A stretch of 64,000 bases of DNA from Gemmata massiliana (GCF_901538265.1 NZ_LR593886.1:8329738-8393737), one strand, 5' to 3'; positions 32,948-41,989 are shown, counted from the stretch's first letter. The notes: generated from the sequence alone by a model not told the origin. Translations and numbers: made by a program.

Positions 32948-33898
32948 ATGCCAGCCACGATTGATGACACCTACGCCGAAGCGTTCCGCAGCATCTACGC
33001 GAGCGTCCTCATTACCGCACGCGACCGATACTGGCTCGACAAGGCCATTAACGCAAGTACCGGCAACGCAAGCAGTACCATCCTCTGCGACTGCGAAGCT
33101 GGTCTGGACCGATACGTCGAAGCGAGCGAAACGCCCGACAACCGACCGGGCGCGATCATTCAGTTCCACGTGCCGCGTTTCCACAAGGACCGCGAAGCCC
33201 GACTCGAACGCAGCGTGCTGGTCCGCGTGTCGCAGAACGTGATGACGTGCCCGACCACGACCGTGTTCAACGTGCTGCCCGCAGACGGGAGCTGGTACGC
33301 GAGCACGCAGCCCCCGAAACCGGGCGCGAAGTGGTTCCCGCTAGGGCGGAAGACCGCGTACTTCGGCGACGGGCACCAGTTCACCGCGGAACGGTTCGAG
33401 CGCCGGTGCTGGGTGGTGCCGATCCTCAGCGGCGAGTTCGTAATCGAACGGCGGTGCGGGTTCGCCGACGGGCTGATGGGCGGCAACCTGTGGTTCTTCG
33501 GCGCGACCGCCGACGCCGCACTCGACGCGGCCACAAAAGCCGCGGCCGCAGCCAGTACAGTTCCCGGAGTGATTCTGCCGTTCCCAGGCGGGGTCGCGTC
33601 GAGCGGGAGCAAGGCGGGGAGCAAGTACAAGTTCAGTATCGCGAGCACTTTCGCGGAATACTGCCCGACACTTCGCGGTAAGGAAGGAATCACATCGCGA
33701 TTGCCAGAAGGCGTCATGAGCGTACAGGAGATCATCATCAACGGCGCGGACCTACCGACCATCGTGAAAGCGACGCAAGCCGCGATCGCAGCCGCAAAGG
33801 ACACGCCGGACCTGCTCACGATCTCCGCGGGCAACTACGGGGGCCGCCTCGGGAAGAGCTTCATCTACCTGCACCCTGAAAAGCAGCCAGCAGCGTAA
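32948..33898 (+). CDS. ftr: Formylmethanofuran:tetrahydromethanopterin formyltransferase
   Basis: Ftr (FhcD) transfers the formyl group between tetrahydromethanopterin and methanofuran analogues in C1 metabolism. This 316-residue protein shows family segments: MPATIDDTYAEAFRSIYASV, the Cys-rich ASSTILCDCEAGLDRYV, RVSQNVMTCPTTTVFNVLP, KTAYFGDGHQFTAERFERRC, and FGYA-type glycine-rich parts later (PFPGGVASSGSKAGSKYKFS, ISAGNYGGRLGKSFIYLHP). Length and order agree with bacterial FhcD. The ATG at 32948 follows GAGAGG. In methylotrophs fhcD is in an fhcABCD operon; here it stands alone, and fhcB is 18 kb away. Presence of the pathway is known for planctomycetes such as Gemmata. The flux direction (formaldehyde oxidation) is inferred. 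Confidence 0.88.
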   Translation: MPATIDDTYAEAFRSIYASVLITARDRYWLDKAINASTGNASSTILCDCEAGLDRYVEASETPDNRPGAIIQFHVPRFHKDREARLERSVLVRVSQNVMTCPTTTVFNVLPADGSWYASTQPPKPGAKWFPLGRKTAYFGDGHQFTAERFERRCWVVPILSGEFVIERRCGFADGLMGGNLWFFGATADAALDAATKAAAAASTVPGVILPFPGGVASSGSKAGSKYKFSIASTFAEYCPTLRGKEGITSRLPEGVMSVQEIIINGADLPTIVKATQAAIAAAKDTPDLLTISAGNYGGRLGKSFIYLHPEKQPAA

Positions 33899-33902
33899 AT
33901 GC

Positions 33903-34688
33903 TTATACAGACGGCATTTGCGGGCGCAATAGCTGAACTGCCCACACAGCATCGGATGCCGGCAACGGCGGTTCGGGGTCGGAATCGTAGATGAAAAGCC
34001 GATAGCGACCGGCATCGTAGATGCGATGAATCAGGGCTTGCAGATCGAGCAGCGGTTCCGGCTCATCCGGGCGCAGCGGGATCGGAATAGTGGGGAGCGT
34101 TTCTCGCAATTTCACAGGCCAAAACGCGACACGCGGACGTTCGGGCGCACGGCCCACGAGTGCGTAGTAATCGCACTCCTTCATCTCACCCCACGGCAGG
34201 CGCGGGCCACCGCGGAGTAAATCGATCTCGACTAACCCGGCACTCGTGCGGCTGAGGAGCAACCGCGTTTTGTTCCAGTACTGTTCGCGACCGTCTTTCG
34301 ATTCCTTGTTAGACGGACCGAGCAACTCGACGACGGTCACCACCTCGCGCGTTTGCCGGTCGCGAATTTCGAGGTAGCGCTGCGGGACTTCCTCGACTTC
34401 GTCCGGAGCGAGCACTGTGGCGGGAGCAGCAACAACGGCACCACCAGAAGATGCAGGAGCGTTCCCTTCGTCTCCGGGGAGAACACTCAAGTCGGGGCGC
34501 CCGAGCGCTGTGCGTTCGGCCGAAAACATTTCGTGGAGGTAGAGGTGTTCCTCGATCTTCACGAAGTACCGCGGTTCGACCTGTGCTCCGATCACCTCGG
34601 CAGCAGTGGTCATGAACCGCGTGTGGAAGTCCTGCCAAACGGCCGACTGCTCGATGTACGGGTTCATCCCGGGGAACGGTGACGGCAT
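33903..34688 (-). CDS. DUF4058 family protein
   Basis: This 261-residue protein begins MPSPFPGMNPYIEQSAVWQD, the signature start of DUF4058. Other landmarks are QVEPRYFVKIEEHLYLHEMF, LGRPDLSVLPG, YLEIRDRQTREVVTVVELLG and PSNKESKDGREQYWNKTRLL. Near the end is DCDYYALV-type sequence (MKECDYYALVGRAPERPRVA) and RLFIYDSDPEPPLPASDAVW. The D...VVELxxPxNK pattern resembles a PD-(D/E)XK core, as in Uma2. Function is unknown. The ATG at 34688 was chosen because it begins the conserved motif. A close paralogue lies immediately upstream on the same strand. Confidence 0.88.
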   Translation of the reverse strand: MPSPFPGMNPYIEQSAVWQDFHTRFMTTAAEVIGAQVEPRYFVKIEEHLYLHEMFSAERTALGRPDLSVLPGDEGNAPASSGGAVVAAPATVLAPDEVEEVPQRYLEIRDRQTREVVTVVELLGPSNKESKDGREQYWNKTRLLLSRTSAGLVEIDLLRGGPRLPWGEMKECDYYALVGRAPERPRVAFWPVKLRETLPTIPIPLRPDEPEPLLDLQALIHRIYDAGRYRLFIYDSDPEPPLPASDAVWAVQLLRPQMPSV

Positions 34689-34745
34689 TCGCAACCCTCT
34701 GCGGTGAGGTCGCATTATACCACTGCCCGGTCACGCTTTACCGCT

Positions 34746-35534
34746 TCAGGCGGGCGGGTTTTCCGGGTGAAGGAGTTGAGCCGCCCACACAGCATCGGAT
34801 GCCGGTAACGGCGGTTCGGGGTCGGAATCGTACAGGAACATGCTGTAACCGGCCGCGTCGTAGACGCGGTGGAGAATCGCTTGAAGGTCAACCGTTGGCT
34901 CGGCTTCGCCGGTCCGTAACGGGATCGGGATCGTTGGTAGTGGATCGCGGACTTTCCAGGGCCAAATAGCAGCGCGGGGATCGCCTCCTTGTCGGTCCGC
35001 GTGTCGGCTGACGAGCGCGTAGTAGTCGCACTCCGGGAGCCGATCCCACGGCATTTTGGCGTGCCCCCGCAAGAGATCGATCTCGACGAAGTTCGTTTTG
35101 CTCGCGAGGATTCGTTGCACCTTCGCCAGATAGTGTTCGCGTCCCCCACCCGTCGCCTTGTTCGCGGGGCTCAGCAGTTCGATGATCGTGACCACTTCGT
35201 TCTTCACGCGGTCACGGATTTCGAGGTACGGCAACCGTTCCTCTTCCACGATTATTGGCATGCCGACGTAAGCCGGGGCGGAAATCGCAGTGCCGCTGGT
35301 TGCGACAGCAGAGTGCGGGTTAGGGTGAACAGAGAGATCCGGTCGCCCCAGGGCGAATCGTTCCTTCGCGGCCGGTTCGTGGATGTAGAGGTGTTCTTCG
35401 ATGCGAACGTAGTACCGCGGTTGAACTTGCGCGGTCAGCACCTCGCGAACGGCGGGGATGAAACTGTCGTGAAAGTCGTTCCACACGTCCGGCCGCTCGA
35501 TGTACGGGGTCATTCCGGGAAACGGCGACGGCAT
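34746..35534 (-). CDS. DUF4058 family protein, tandem paralogue
   Basis: This 262-residue protein begins MPSPFPGMTPYIERPDVWND and matches its downstream neighbour throughout (QVQPRYYVRIEEHLYIHEPA, ALGRPDLSVHPNPHSAVA, YLEIRDRVKNEVVTIIELLS, PANKATGGGREHYLAKVQRI, SMFLYDSDPEPPLPASDAVW). The two genes are 57 bases apart and arose by tandem duplication. A short identical stretch precedes both starts (GCATTATACCACTG region), so the duplication included the upstream sequence. Function unknown. Confidence 0.88.
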   Translation of the reverse strand: MPSPFPGMTPYIERPDVWNDFHDSFIPAVREVLTAQVQPRYYVRIEEHLYIHEPAAKERFALGRPDLSVHPNPHSAVATSGTAISAPAYVGMPIIVEEERLPYLEIRDRVKNEVVTIIELLSPANKATGGGREHYLAKVQRILASKTNFVEIDLLRGHAKMPWDRLPECDYYALVSRHADRQGGDPRAAIWPWKVRDPLPTIPIPLRTGEAEPTVDLQAILHRVYDAAGYSMFLYDSDPEPPLPASDAVWAAQLLHPENPPA

Positions 35535-35577
35535 TCGTAACCCCCTGTGGTGAGCGCCGCATTATACCACTGTCCGG

Positions 35578-36273
35578 TTACGTCTTGCCGAGCACGAGGT
35601 CCACGACCCAGCACCCGCGGACGTGCGGCCCCGGACCGCGACAGTGCGTCAGCACGTCGGCATTGTCGCAACCCGCATCCTGGAGGGCGTCGGCCAGAAT
35701 CGGCATCCGATCGAAGGCACGATCCGCGTAAATGCCCTGCGCCAGTGCGAGTACGTCAGACGTGAGCCACGCGGGATCGAGAGTGAGTGGGCGAAAAGGA
35801 TTACCGAAGATGTCACGAAACAATTTCAGATGCAACGACTCAACCTGTTCGCGATCGAGATCGGCCACTGAAAGGTTCGCAGTTGAAGACATGAGTTTGT
35901 ACCACCGCGGATGATAAGCCGTCACAACGGTGCCATCTGCGGCGTTCATGACGATCTGAGCCACGTTACTGGCAGCAATCGCACCTTCCCGAAATATCCG
36001 TTCAGCAACGGCATGTGATTCACGAAGTTGCGTCGCATCCTGGTGATCCGCGAACCGCTCGATCGCTTCTAGAACAGCCCGGAGTTCGTTCGGAATGTGC
36101 GCCCACACGAGCCGCAGTGCCGCGACAACGAGAAGGCGGAATTTCCGCTCTTCCGAAACCGATGCGGGGCGGTTGGGGGCGCCGAAGTATCTCGCCAGAC
36201 GCCACAATTCAACGCACGTGTCCCAACTTTCAGCATCGAACGTTGGTGTCACCCACTGTTCGCAACTGACCAT
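35578..36273 (-). CDS. Gemmata-type unknown family protein, copy 4 of 4
   Basis: This 231-residue paralogue has a strongly diverged N-terminal half (CVELWRLARYFGAPNRPASV, KFRLLVVAALRLVWAHIPNE) in which the Cys pair is replaced by AALRLVW. The C-terminal block is intact: LKLFRDIFGNPFRPLTLDPA, AFDRMPILADALQDAGCDNA, then THCRGPGPHVRGCWVVDLVL. It begins 4 bases after the stop of pyrC and precedes the DUF4058 pair. Retention of the C-terminus but not the N-terminal Cys suggests the C-terminal half carries the essential function. Confidence 0.82.
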   Translation of the reverse strand: MVSCEQWVTPTFDAESWDTCVELWRLARYFGAPNRPASVSEERKFRLLVVAALRLVWAHIPNELRAVLEAIERFADHQDATQLRESHAVAERIFREGAIAASNVAQIVMNAADGTVVTAYHPRWYKLMSSTANLSVADLDREQVESLHLKLFRDIFGNPFRPLTLDPAWLTSDVLALAQGIYADRAFDRMPILADALQDAGCDNADVLTHCRGPGPHVRGCWVVDLVLGKT

Positions 36274-36277
36274 CGCC

Positions 36278-37600
36278 CTACCCCAAGCGGCTCATTTTGA
36301 TCGCACCGCCAACAATCGTGGCCACCGCGCGGCCGGTGACCGCGGTGCCGTGGAACGGTGTGTTGCGGCTCTTCGACTTCGACTCGGTTTTGTCGATCAT
36401 CCATTTCGCTTTGGGGTCGATCACCGTTACGTCAGCCGGCTTCCCGGTTTGCAGCGTGCCGCGATCGATCCCGAGCACCGCAGCGGGGTTACACGTCATC
36501 TTCGCCAGCATGCGAGGCCACGTAAGGTGCCCCGGCTCGATTAGGTGCGTCACACACAGCGGCAGGAACGTTTCCAGGCCCAGAATACCGTTCGGCGCTT
36601 GGTCGAGTTCGCGTTCTTTCTTCTCGGGAGCGTGCGGAGCGTGGTCGGTTGCCAGCACCGTGAGGGTGTCGTCCTTGAGGCCGTCGAGAATCGCCTGCCG
36701 ATCCGCTTCGGTACGCAACGGCGGCGACATCTTGTAGTTACTGTCGAACGACCGGAGGGTTTCGTCCGTCAGGATGAAGTGGTGCGGACACGCCTCCCCG
36801 CTGATCCAGAACGACGGCTTCCCGGCGGCCTTCAGCGATTCAGCTTTCTTGCGCCCCTGTCGAATGAGGTCGACGCCACCAGCCGTCGAAACGTGCAGAA
36901 TGTGGACCTTCCCGCCGGTCAGTTCCGCGAGCACGATGTCGCGGTAAATCATGATGTCTTCCGCCACTCCCGGCATCCCGCGGAGGCCGAGCTGCGTGCT
37001 CACCAGCCCCTCATTCATCACGCCGCCCTGCGTGAGTTCGAGGATCTCGGCGTGAACCAGAACGGCCTTGTCGAACATCTTGCAGTATTCGAGCGCCCGC
37101 CGCATGATCTCGGCCGAGTACACCGGCGCGCCGTCGTCCGTGAACGCGACCGCACCGCCCTCGGCCAGTCCGCCCAGTTCCGCCAACTCCTTCCCGGCGC
37201 GTTCTTTAGTAACTGCCCCAATGGGGAACACGTTGCAGAACCCCGCGCGCTGGGCCTGGTGGATCACGAACTCGACGGCCATGCGCGTGTCAAGCCCCGG
37301 CTCGGTGTTCGGCATGCACGCGACCGACGTGACGCCCCCCGCGACCGCGGCTTCTGTCCCCGTCGCGATGGTTTCGTCCTCTTCGCGCCCCGGTTCGCGC
37401 AGGTGAACGTGCATGTCGATGATGCCCGGCGACACAATCAATCCGGTGCAATCGAGCGTTTTCACGTCACCGGAGATGCCCGCGGGCCGCACCCCAGTGC
37501 CCGCGATCTTGCCGTCCGCGAGCCACAAATCGGTGACCTGATCGAAGTCGCGCGACGGGTCGATGACGCGGCCGTTACGGAGGTGGAGTGGGGTCGACAT
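36278..37600 (-). CDS. pyrC: Dihydroorotase
   Basis: Dihydroorotase cyclises carbamoyl-aspartate to dihydroorotate, step three of pyrimidine synthesis. The 440-residue class I enzyme shows MSTPLHLRNGRVIDPSRDFD, IVSPGIIDMHVHLREPGRE (metal-binding HxH), ACMPNTEPGLDTR, VLVHAEILELTQG, HILHVSTAGGVDLIRQGRKK, EACPHHFILTDE, ATDHAPHAPEKK and the final ADVTVIDPKAKWMI. The Lys that is carboxylated in some classes is not needed to assign it. The ATG at 37600 begins the conserved N-terminus. The unknown-family copy 4 begins 4 bases after its stop. pyrB is 1.7 kb upstream on the same strand, with unrelated genes between. Confidence 0.95.
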   Translation of the reverse strand: MSTPLHLRNGRVIDPSRDFDQVTDLWLADGKIAGTGVRPAGISGDVKTLDCTGLIVSPGIIDMHVHLREPGREEDETIATGTEAAVAGGVTSVACMPNTEPGLDTRMAVEFVIHQAQRAGFCNVFPIGAVTKERAGKELAELGGLAEGGAVAFTDDGAPVYSAEIMRRALEYCKMFDKAVLVHAEILELTQGGVMNEGLVSTQLGLRGMPGVAEDIMIYRDIVLAELTGGKVHILHVSTAGGVDLIRQGRKKAESLKAAGKPSFWISGEACPHHFILTDETLRSFDSNYKMSPPLRTEADRQAILDGLKDDTLTVLATDHAPHAPEKKERELDQAPNGILGLETFLPLCVTHLIEPGHLTWPRMLAKMTCNPAAVLGIDRGTLQTGKPADVTVIDPKAKWMIDKTESKSKSRNTPFHGTAVTGRAVATIVGGAIKMSRLG

Positions 37601-37665
37601 CGTAAGTCTCAATCGCAAATGAGGTGAAAACAAATCGCGCCCGGCAGGGCGACGCTTGACTGCGC

Positions 37666-37704
37666 GAAAAAACGCCGGGAACCGCACCCGTGCGGCCCCG
37701 GCGT
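37666..37704 (-). terminator. Intrinsic terminator of the Ala/Pro-rich gene
   Basis: On the minus strand a two-part GC stem (ACGCCGGGGCC with its partner) is followed by six T residues. It lies 24 bases after the stop at 37728. Confidence 0.8.
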
Positions 37705-37727
37705 CGCGTGGGTTGCCGTGTAGCCGC

Positions 37728-38168
37728 TTAGCGGTTGCGGAGCCGGGCGAACAGCCCGCGGCGCTGCTTGGTTGGCTCGCTGTAGCTGGCCGTCATGACG
37801 GCGCCACTGGTCGTGCCGCTCGCCACAACGACGTTCGCGTCCTTGGTGCCCGGCATCGGGGCCGCGCTGGTCTTGCCCGCGCCCGGCATCGGCATCGGGG
37901 CCGGCGGGGTGGTCGACGGCATCGGCGTGGCGCTGGTCGCCGGAACAGTGGTGACCGGACCGGTCGCGTAGGTGGTCGTCCCGCGGTTACGGAGCCGCGC
38001 GAACAGCCCGCGGCGGGGCGACGCGGTCGTCACTGAACCGTACTCGACAACCGGGGTACTCGGCGTACCCGCGACGACCGGGGTCGCGGTGGCCGCGGGC
38101 TTGTCCTCAGCGCCACCAACGGACGCGGCCAGGGCTACCACCGCGACCGCGAACAGGAACCGCTTCAT
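37728..38168 (-). CDS. Secreted protein with RRGLFARLRNR repeats
   Basis: This 146-residue protein has an ideal AGGAGG ribosome binding site before ATG 38168 and a signal peptide (MKRFLFAVAVVALAASVGGA). The rest is a low-complexity Ala/Thr/Pro/Met region containing two exact copies of RRGLFARLRNR, one mid-protein (about 52-62) and one at the C-terminus. Similar basic RRGLFxRLR motifs recur at the ends of planctomycete exported proteins. I infer a sorting or surface-binding tag, but this is not established. The gene has its own terminator and is divergent from the PH-domain-like gene. Confidence 0.75.
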   Translation of the reverse strand: MKRFLFAVAVVALAASVGGAEDKPAATATPVVAGTPSTPVVEYGSVTTASPRRGLFARLRNRGTTTYATGPVTTVPATSATPMPSTTPPAPMPMPGAGKTSAAPMPGTKDANVVVASGTTSGAVMTASYSEPTKQRRGLFARLRNR

Positions 38169-38364
38169 GATGCTTCCTCCTGAAACACTCTGATCCCCGA
38201 ACCGCCATTCAGCCGGGCGATCAGGTGGGAACAGTTTAGCGACCGCGCCGGAGAGGGGGAATAGTCCGGTCCAAAGTGGCACGCCGGTTGCGTGAATCGT
38301 GCCTTCAAGTAGCCGCGGCGCTTCGGTTTCCGCGCCCACGGCAGCGCGCCCTGGAGAAAGCACA

Positions 38365-39261
38365 ATGAGTTCCGCTGTTCCCACATACCCGGTTGGTTCC
38401 GTTCCCCCTGGCGTTGCCCCCGCAGCGGTACCATTTAGCGGAGGGCCGGTACCGGACGAAGAGATCCGCGTTTACGGGCACAGCAATCTCTTCTACTGGT
38501 GGCCCGTTTGGGCGGTCGCGTTCCTCATGGCCGGCCTGACGTTTCTCGACGGACACGTCATGGCGATCGTCCCACGCGGAACGATGGTCGAACAGGGGCA
38601 AACGGCTCCCGGAACCGACAAAACGCGCGACGTTCTTCTAACGCCTCCGGGTGAAACTGTTCCGCCCGCGACCGCCACCAATAGCGACCCTTCGCCGCGC
38701 CTTCGGGTAGCAGCCAACAACAATTATGGGGTTGTGTTTACCGGCGTCCTGCTCCTCGTGGTCACAATCACCAACTTAACGCTGCGTGGGCTGGCGTCGG
38801 TGATTGCCATCGCGGTACTAGTCATCCTCGGGCTTGTGGTTGCGCTGTTCGGCTGGTGGGACCAGGTGCTCTTCTGGCTCGGGGGGGTGGACGTGCGCAT
38901 GAACGCGGGCGGCTACCTCGCGATCGGCATCCCACTATTCCTGATCTGGGCGTTCTCGACGTTCATTTACGACCACTACACCTATCTCATCGTCACTCGC
39001 GGGCAGGTGCGCATCCGCCGGGAAATCGGCGACGGAGAACTCGCGGTCGATACGTCCGGGCTGCTGCTCGAAAAGAAGCGCGACGACCTGTTCCGTCACT
39101 GGTTGCTGGGCCTCGGTAGCGGCGACCTGCACGTGAAGACGGGTGGCCCCGCGAACCTCGACTTCGAGCTGAATAACGTACTGTTCATTGGCTCGAAAAT
39201 GGCACGCATCCAGGATCTGATTCGCGAGAAGGAAATTGCTCCGCAAGCGGCCACTGCGTGA
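38365..39261 (+). CDS. PH-domain-like membrane protein
   Basis: This 298-residue protein starts at ATG 38365 (MSSAVPTYPVGSVPPGVAP). Hydrophobic segments are LFYWWPVWAVAFLMAGLTFL, VVFTGVLLLVVTITNLTLRG, LASVIAIAVLVILGLVVALF and YLAIGIPLFLIWAFSTFIYD. The C-terminal part (YLIVTRGQVRIRREIGDGEL, VDTSGLLLEKKRDDLFRHWL, FELNNVLFIGSKMARIQDLI) resembles the bacterial PH (bPH2/YdbS-like) domain. Such proteins are common and uncharacterised. A GCGGCCCCG hairpin downstream terminates it and the convergent pyrB gene. Confidence 0.75.
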   Translation: MSSAVPTYPVGSVPPGVAPAAVPFSGGPVPDEEIRVYGHSNLFYWWPVWAVAFLMAGLTFLDGHVMAIVPRGTMVEQGQTAPGTDKTRDVLLTPPGETVPPATATNSDPSPRLRVAANNNYGVVFTGVLLLVVTITNLTLRGLASVIAIAVLVILGLVVALFGWWDQVLFWLGGVDVRMNAGGYLAIGIPLFLIWAFSTFIYDHYTYLIVTRGQVRIRREIGDGELAVDTSGLLLEKKRDDLFRHWLLGLGSGDLHVKTGGPANLDFELNNVLFIGSKMARIQDLIREKEIAPQAATA

Positions 39262-39282
39262 ACCGAAACAACAAAAAGCGTT

Positions 39283-39307
39283 GCGGCCCCGATATTTCCG
39301 GGGCCGC
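39283..39307. terminator. Bidirectional terminator between converging genes
   Basis: A 9-bp stem (GCGGCCCCG) with a 7-base loop lies between the stops at 39261 and 39325, flanked by AAAAAG on one side and TTCGTTT on the other. Confidence 0.7.
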
Positions 39308-39324
39308 ATTCGTTTAAGACAGCG

Positions 39325-40239
39325 TTACGCGGCCTTGCTCAACTCACTCAGAACTGCCATTCGCACCGCAAGACCGTTGGTGACCTGATCGAGAATCGCG
39401 GAGTTCGGTCCGTCCGCGACCTCGGGCGTGATCTCGACCCCGCGGTTGATCGGTCCCGGGGCCAGCAACAGCACATTCTGCTTTGCCTTCTTCATGCGAT
39501 CACCGTCCACGCCGAACAGCAACCGGTACTCGCGAATCGACGGGAACAGCCCGCTCCGCTGGCGCTCGAACTGCACGCGGAGCAGGTTCAGCACGTCACA
39601 ACGCGGGAGCACATCATCGAGCTTGTCCGCGATCTCGACCCCGAACTGAGCCACCTCCGACGGAACCAGCGTGGTCGGGCCACACACGATCACCTTCGCG
39701 CCGAGGGCCGTGAGAGCGTGGATGTTGCTTCGAGCCACGCGACTGTGCGCGATGTCCCCGACCAGCCCCACCGTTAAGCCCTGCACGCGACCGAGTTTCT
39801 TGCGAATGGTGAAGATGTCGAGCAGCGCTTGTGTGGGGTGCTCGTGTGCACCGTCGCCCGCGTTCACAACGCGAACGTGCGGCGCGAGGTGCTTCGCGAG
39901 CACGTGTGGCGCGCCCGGCGACGAATGGCGCACGACCACCATGTCGATGCCCATCGCCTCAATGTTCTTCGCGGTGTCAATGAACGTTTCGCCCTTCGAC
40001 GTGCTCGATCCGCTCGGCGAAAAATCGAGCACGTCCGCGCCGAGCCGGCGCGCGGCCAGGCCGAAGCTCATCCGCGTGCGCGTAGACGGCTCGTAGAACA
40101 AATTGACGACGACCTTTCCTTTGAGGTCATCGCGTTTCGGCACGTCTCCCACGCCGACACCGGCGAATTTCTCCGCCGCGTCGAAAAGGCGGTTCAGCCC
40201 CGCCGCCGACATCCCTTCCAGCCCCAACAAGTGCTTCAT
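39325..40239 (-). CDS. pyrB: Aspartate carbamoyltransferase catalytic subunit
   Basis: This 304-residue enzyme condenses aspartate and carbamoyl phosphate, step two of pyrimidine synthesis. The family signatures are complete: [20 protein letters not shown] (carbamoyl-phosphate site STRTR), [80 protein letters not shown] and [20 protein letters not shown]. The length is typical, and no regulatory subunit gene is visible nearby, as in class without PyrI. It lies 39 bases after the next upstream gene (an amidohydrolase) on the same strand. Confidence 0.95.
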   Translation of the reverse strand: MKHLLGLEGMSAAGLNRLFDAAEKFAGVGVGDVPKRDDLKGKVVVNLFYEPSTRTRMSFGLAARRLGADVLDFSPSGSSTSKGETFIDTAKNIEAMGIDMVVVRHSSPGAPHVLAKHLAPHVRVVNAGDGAHEHPTQALLDIFTIRKKLGRVQGLTVGLVGDIAHSRVARSNIHALTALGAKVIVCGPTTLVPSEVAQFGVEIADKLDDVLPRCDVLNLLRVQFERQRSGLFPSIREYRLLFGVDGDRMKKAKQNVLLLAPGPINRGVEITPEVADGPNSAILDQVTNGLAVRMAVLSELSKAA

Positions 40240-40278
40240 ATAGCTCTCCGAGCGAGCAGTCGGCAGCCAACCGTTCGC

Positions 40279-41832
40279 CTAACCCCGCTTCAACCCGCGC
40301 CCCGGTCGCGCGTTCGTGCGCTCGCCACTGAGCAGCACGGGCGTACCGTTCACAAATACGTGTTCCACGCCGACCGCAAGCGCCTTGCCGTCATCGTATG
40401 TGGAACGGTCCGCGATTGTGTCCGCATCGAATACCACCACATCGGCCGCCAGCCCCTCGCGAATCAGTCCGCGGTCCTTCAGCCCGAACCGGCGCGAAAC
40501 GTGATACGAGCACTTCATCACGGCCTCTTCGAGCGTCCAGTCGCCGTTACGCACGTGATGGCCGAGGTAGCGTGCAAAACACCCAGTTCCGCGCGGGTGC
40601 GGCTTTCCACCCACGTAAATGCCATCGCTGCCGGCCATCATCAGCGGGTGCTTCAGCAACTTCAGAACGTCCGATTCTTGGCGCTCCGCAAAGTGCCGAA
40701 TCACACATCCGGCCGCAAGATCCGTTGCGATGAGCAGATCGCACGTGAAATCCAGCACCGATTGCCCGCACAGCTCAGCGGCCTGCGGCAGTGCTTGCCC
40801 TTCGAGGTGGCGATACTTGTCGTGCGGCAGACTCGCGAGCCGGATCGTTTCGATCGGGAATCGTGGGTTCGCGAATGCGATTTCGAGATTCTTGCGCGTC
40901 GCGGGGAGCTTCAATCGCTCGACCGTGGCCTCGATACCGCCCTCGAGCGTTTCCGGCGGGAGCGTGAGCATCGCGACAATGGTGCTGCCGTAGAGGTAGC
41001 AGTACAGGTCGAAGGTTACGTCCACACCTCCAGCGCGAGCGGCATCGAGTAACGGAATCGTTTGATCGGCGAGGCAGTTGAAGTGCGACACGTGAACCCC
41101 ACACCGAGCGCGTTTCCCGATATTGAACACTTCCTGTAACGCGGCTGGCGCCTTCTCCCGGTTGTACCCGCGCATGTGGGTCACGTACACGCCACCGAAC
41201 GGCACTATCTCTTCACACAAGGCCGTTAGTTCGTCTTCGTCCGCGTAGATGCTCGGCACGTAGTCCAATCCGCTGGAAAGGCCGACCGCGCCCTGTTCCA
41301 TTCCTTCGCGCACGAGCACTTTCATCCGCGAAAGTTCGCTCGCTGTGGGCTTTCTGGGGTCAAGCCCCATCACCTCCATCCGAACGTTGCCGTTGGGAAT
41401 CAGAACACAGGCGTTGATGGAAGACTGCCCGTCGAACTGTGCGAGGAACTCACCAATCGAATGCCAGTCGTGCCCGGGTGTTGGGAGGTTCCCATTAAAC
41501 CCCGCGGTGTAGCGACGCATGTACGCCATCGTTGCCGGCGACGCGGGCGCGAACGCGACTCCGTCCTGACCGATGACGTGTGTGGTTACGCCCTGCTGGA
41601 CGCCCTGTTCGTGGATGGGATCGGCAAGCAACGGTAAGTCGCCGTGAACGTGAGCGTCCACGAACCCGGGGCATACCACCTTCCCGGTCGCGTCGATCGT
41701 CTGCTTCGCACTCGCCCGACCGAGAGCACCGACGGCCGAAATGCGGTCATCAGTGATCCCCACGTCTGCTGTAATCCACGGAAGTCCGGTGCCGTCAACG
41801 ACGCGCCCGTTGCGAATGAGATAGTCGAACAT
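40279..41832 (-). CDS. N-acyl-D-amino-acid deacylase family amidohydrolase
   Basis: This 517-residue metallo-amidohydrolase begins MFDYLIRNGRVVDGTGLPWI. Its D-aminoacylase signatures are KVVCPGFVDAHVHGDLPLLA (HxH metal site), QQGVTTHVIGQDGVAFAPAS, GAVGLSSGLDYVPSIYADED, GVYVTHMRGYNREKAPAALQ, GVHVSHFNCLADQTIPLLDA and the C-terminal RGLIREGLAADVVVFDADTI. These zinc enzymes hydrolyse N-acyl-D-amino acids or related cyclic amides. It precedes pyrB on the same strand, but is of a different branch from dihydroorotase. ATG 41832 begins the conserved motif; the 12-codon upstream extension has no ribosome binding site. Confidence 0.9.
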   Translation of the reverse strand: MFDYLIRNGRVVDGTGLPWITADVGITDDRISAVGALGRASAKQTIDATGKVVCPGFVDAHVHGDLPLLADPIHEQGVQQGVTTHVIGQDGVAFAPASPATMAYMRRYTAGFNGNLPTPGHDWHSIGEFLAQFDGQSSINACVLIPNGNVRMEVMGLDPRKPTASELSRMKVLVREGMEQGAVGLSSGLDYVPSIYADEDELTALCEEIVPFGGVYVTHMRGYNREKAPAALQEVFNIGKRARCGVHVSHFNCLADQTIPLLDAARAGGVDVTFDLYCYLYGSTIVAMLTLPPETLEGGIEATVERLKLPATRKNLEIAFANPRFPIETIRLASLPHDKYRHLEGQALPQAAELCGQSVLDFTCDLLIATDLAAGCVIRHFAERQESDVLKLLKHPLMMAGSDGIYVGGKPHPRGTGCFARYLGHHVRNGDWTLEEAVMKCSYHVSRRFGLKDRGLIREGLAADVVVFDADTIADRSTYDDGKALAVGVEHVFVNGTPVLLSGERTNARPGRGLKRG

Positions 41833-41989
41833 GGGGGCCGCGCCGTGTGGAGGGGTTGTGAAGAACAATACCGCTGACTCGATACGCGGACCAGTTGAAT
41901 CACGCCCGCGGCGCGGGATGGCGTGCCCCTGTTAGATGCGGTACAACAGCACTTCGTTTATTCTGCCGATCCACCATTCCGGGCACACT

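Noticed and set aside
32782..33184. Minus-strand frames in and before ftr
   Set aside because: They overlap the start of ftr, have no ribosome binding site and no similarity to anything I know.
39829..41052. 407-codon plus-strand frame opposite pyrB and the deacylase
   Set aside because: It crosses two well-supported minus-strand genes and has no motif.
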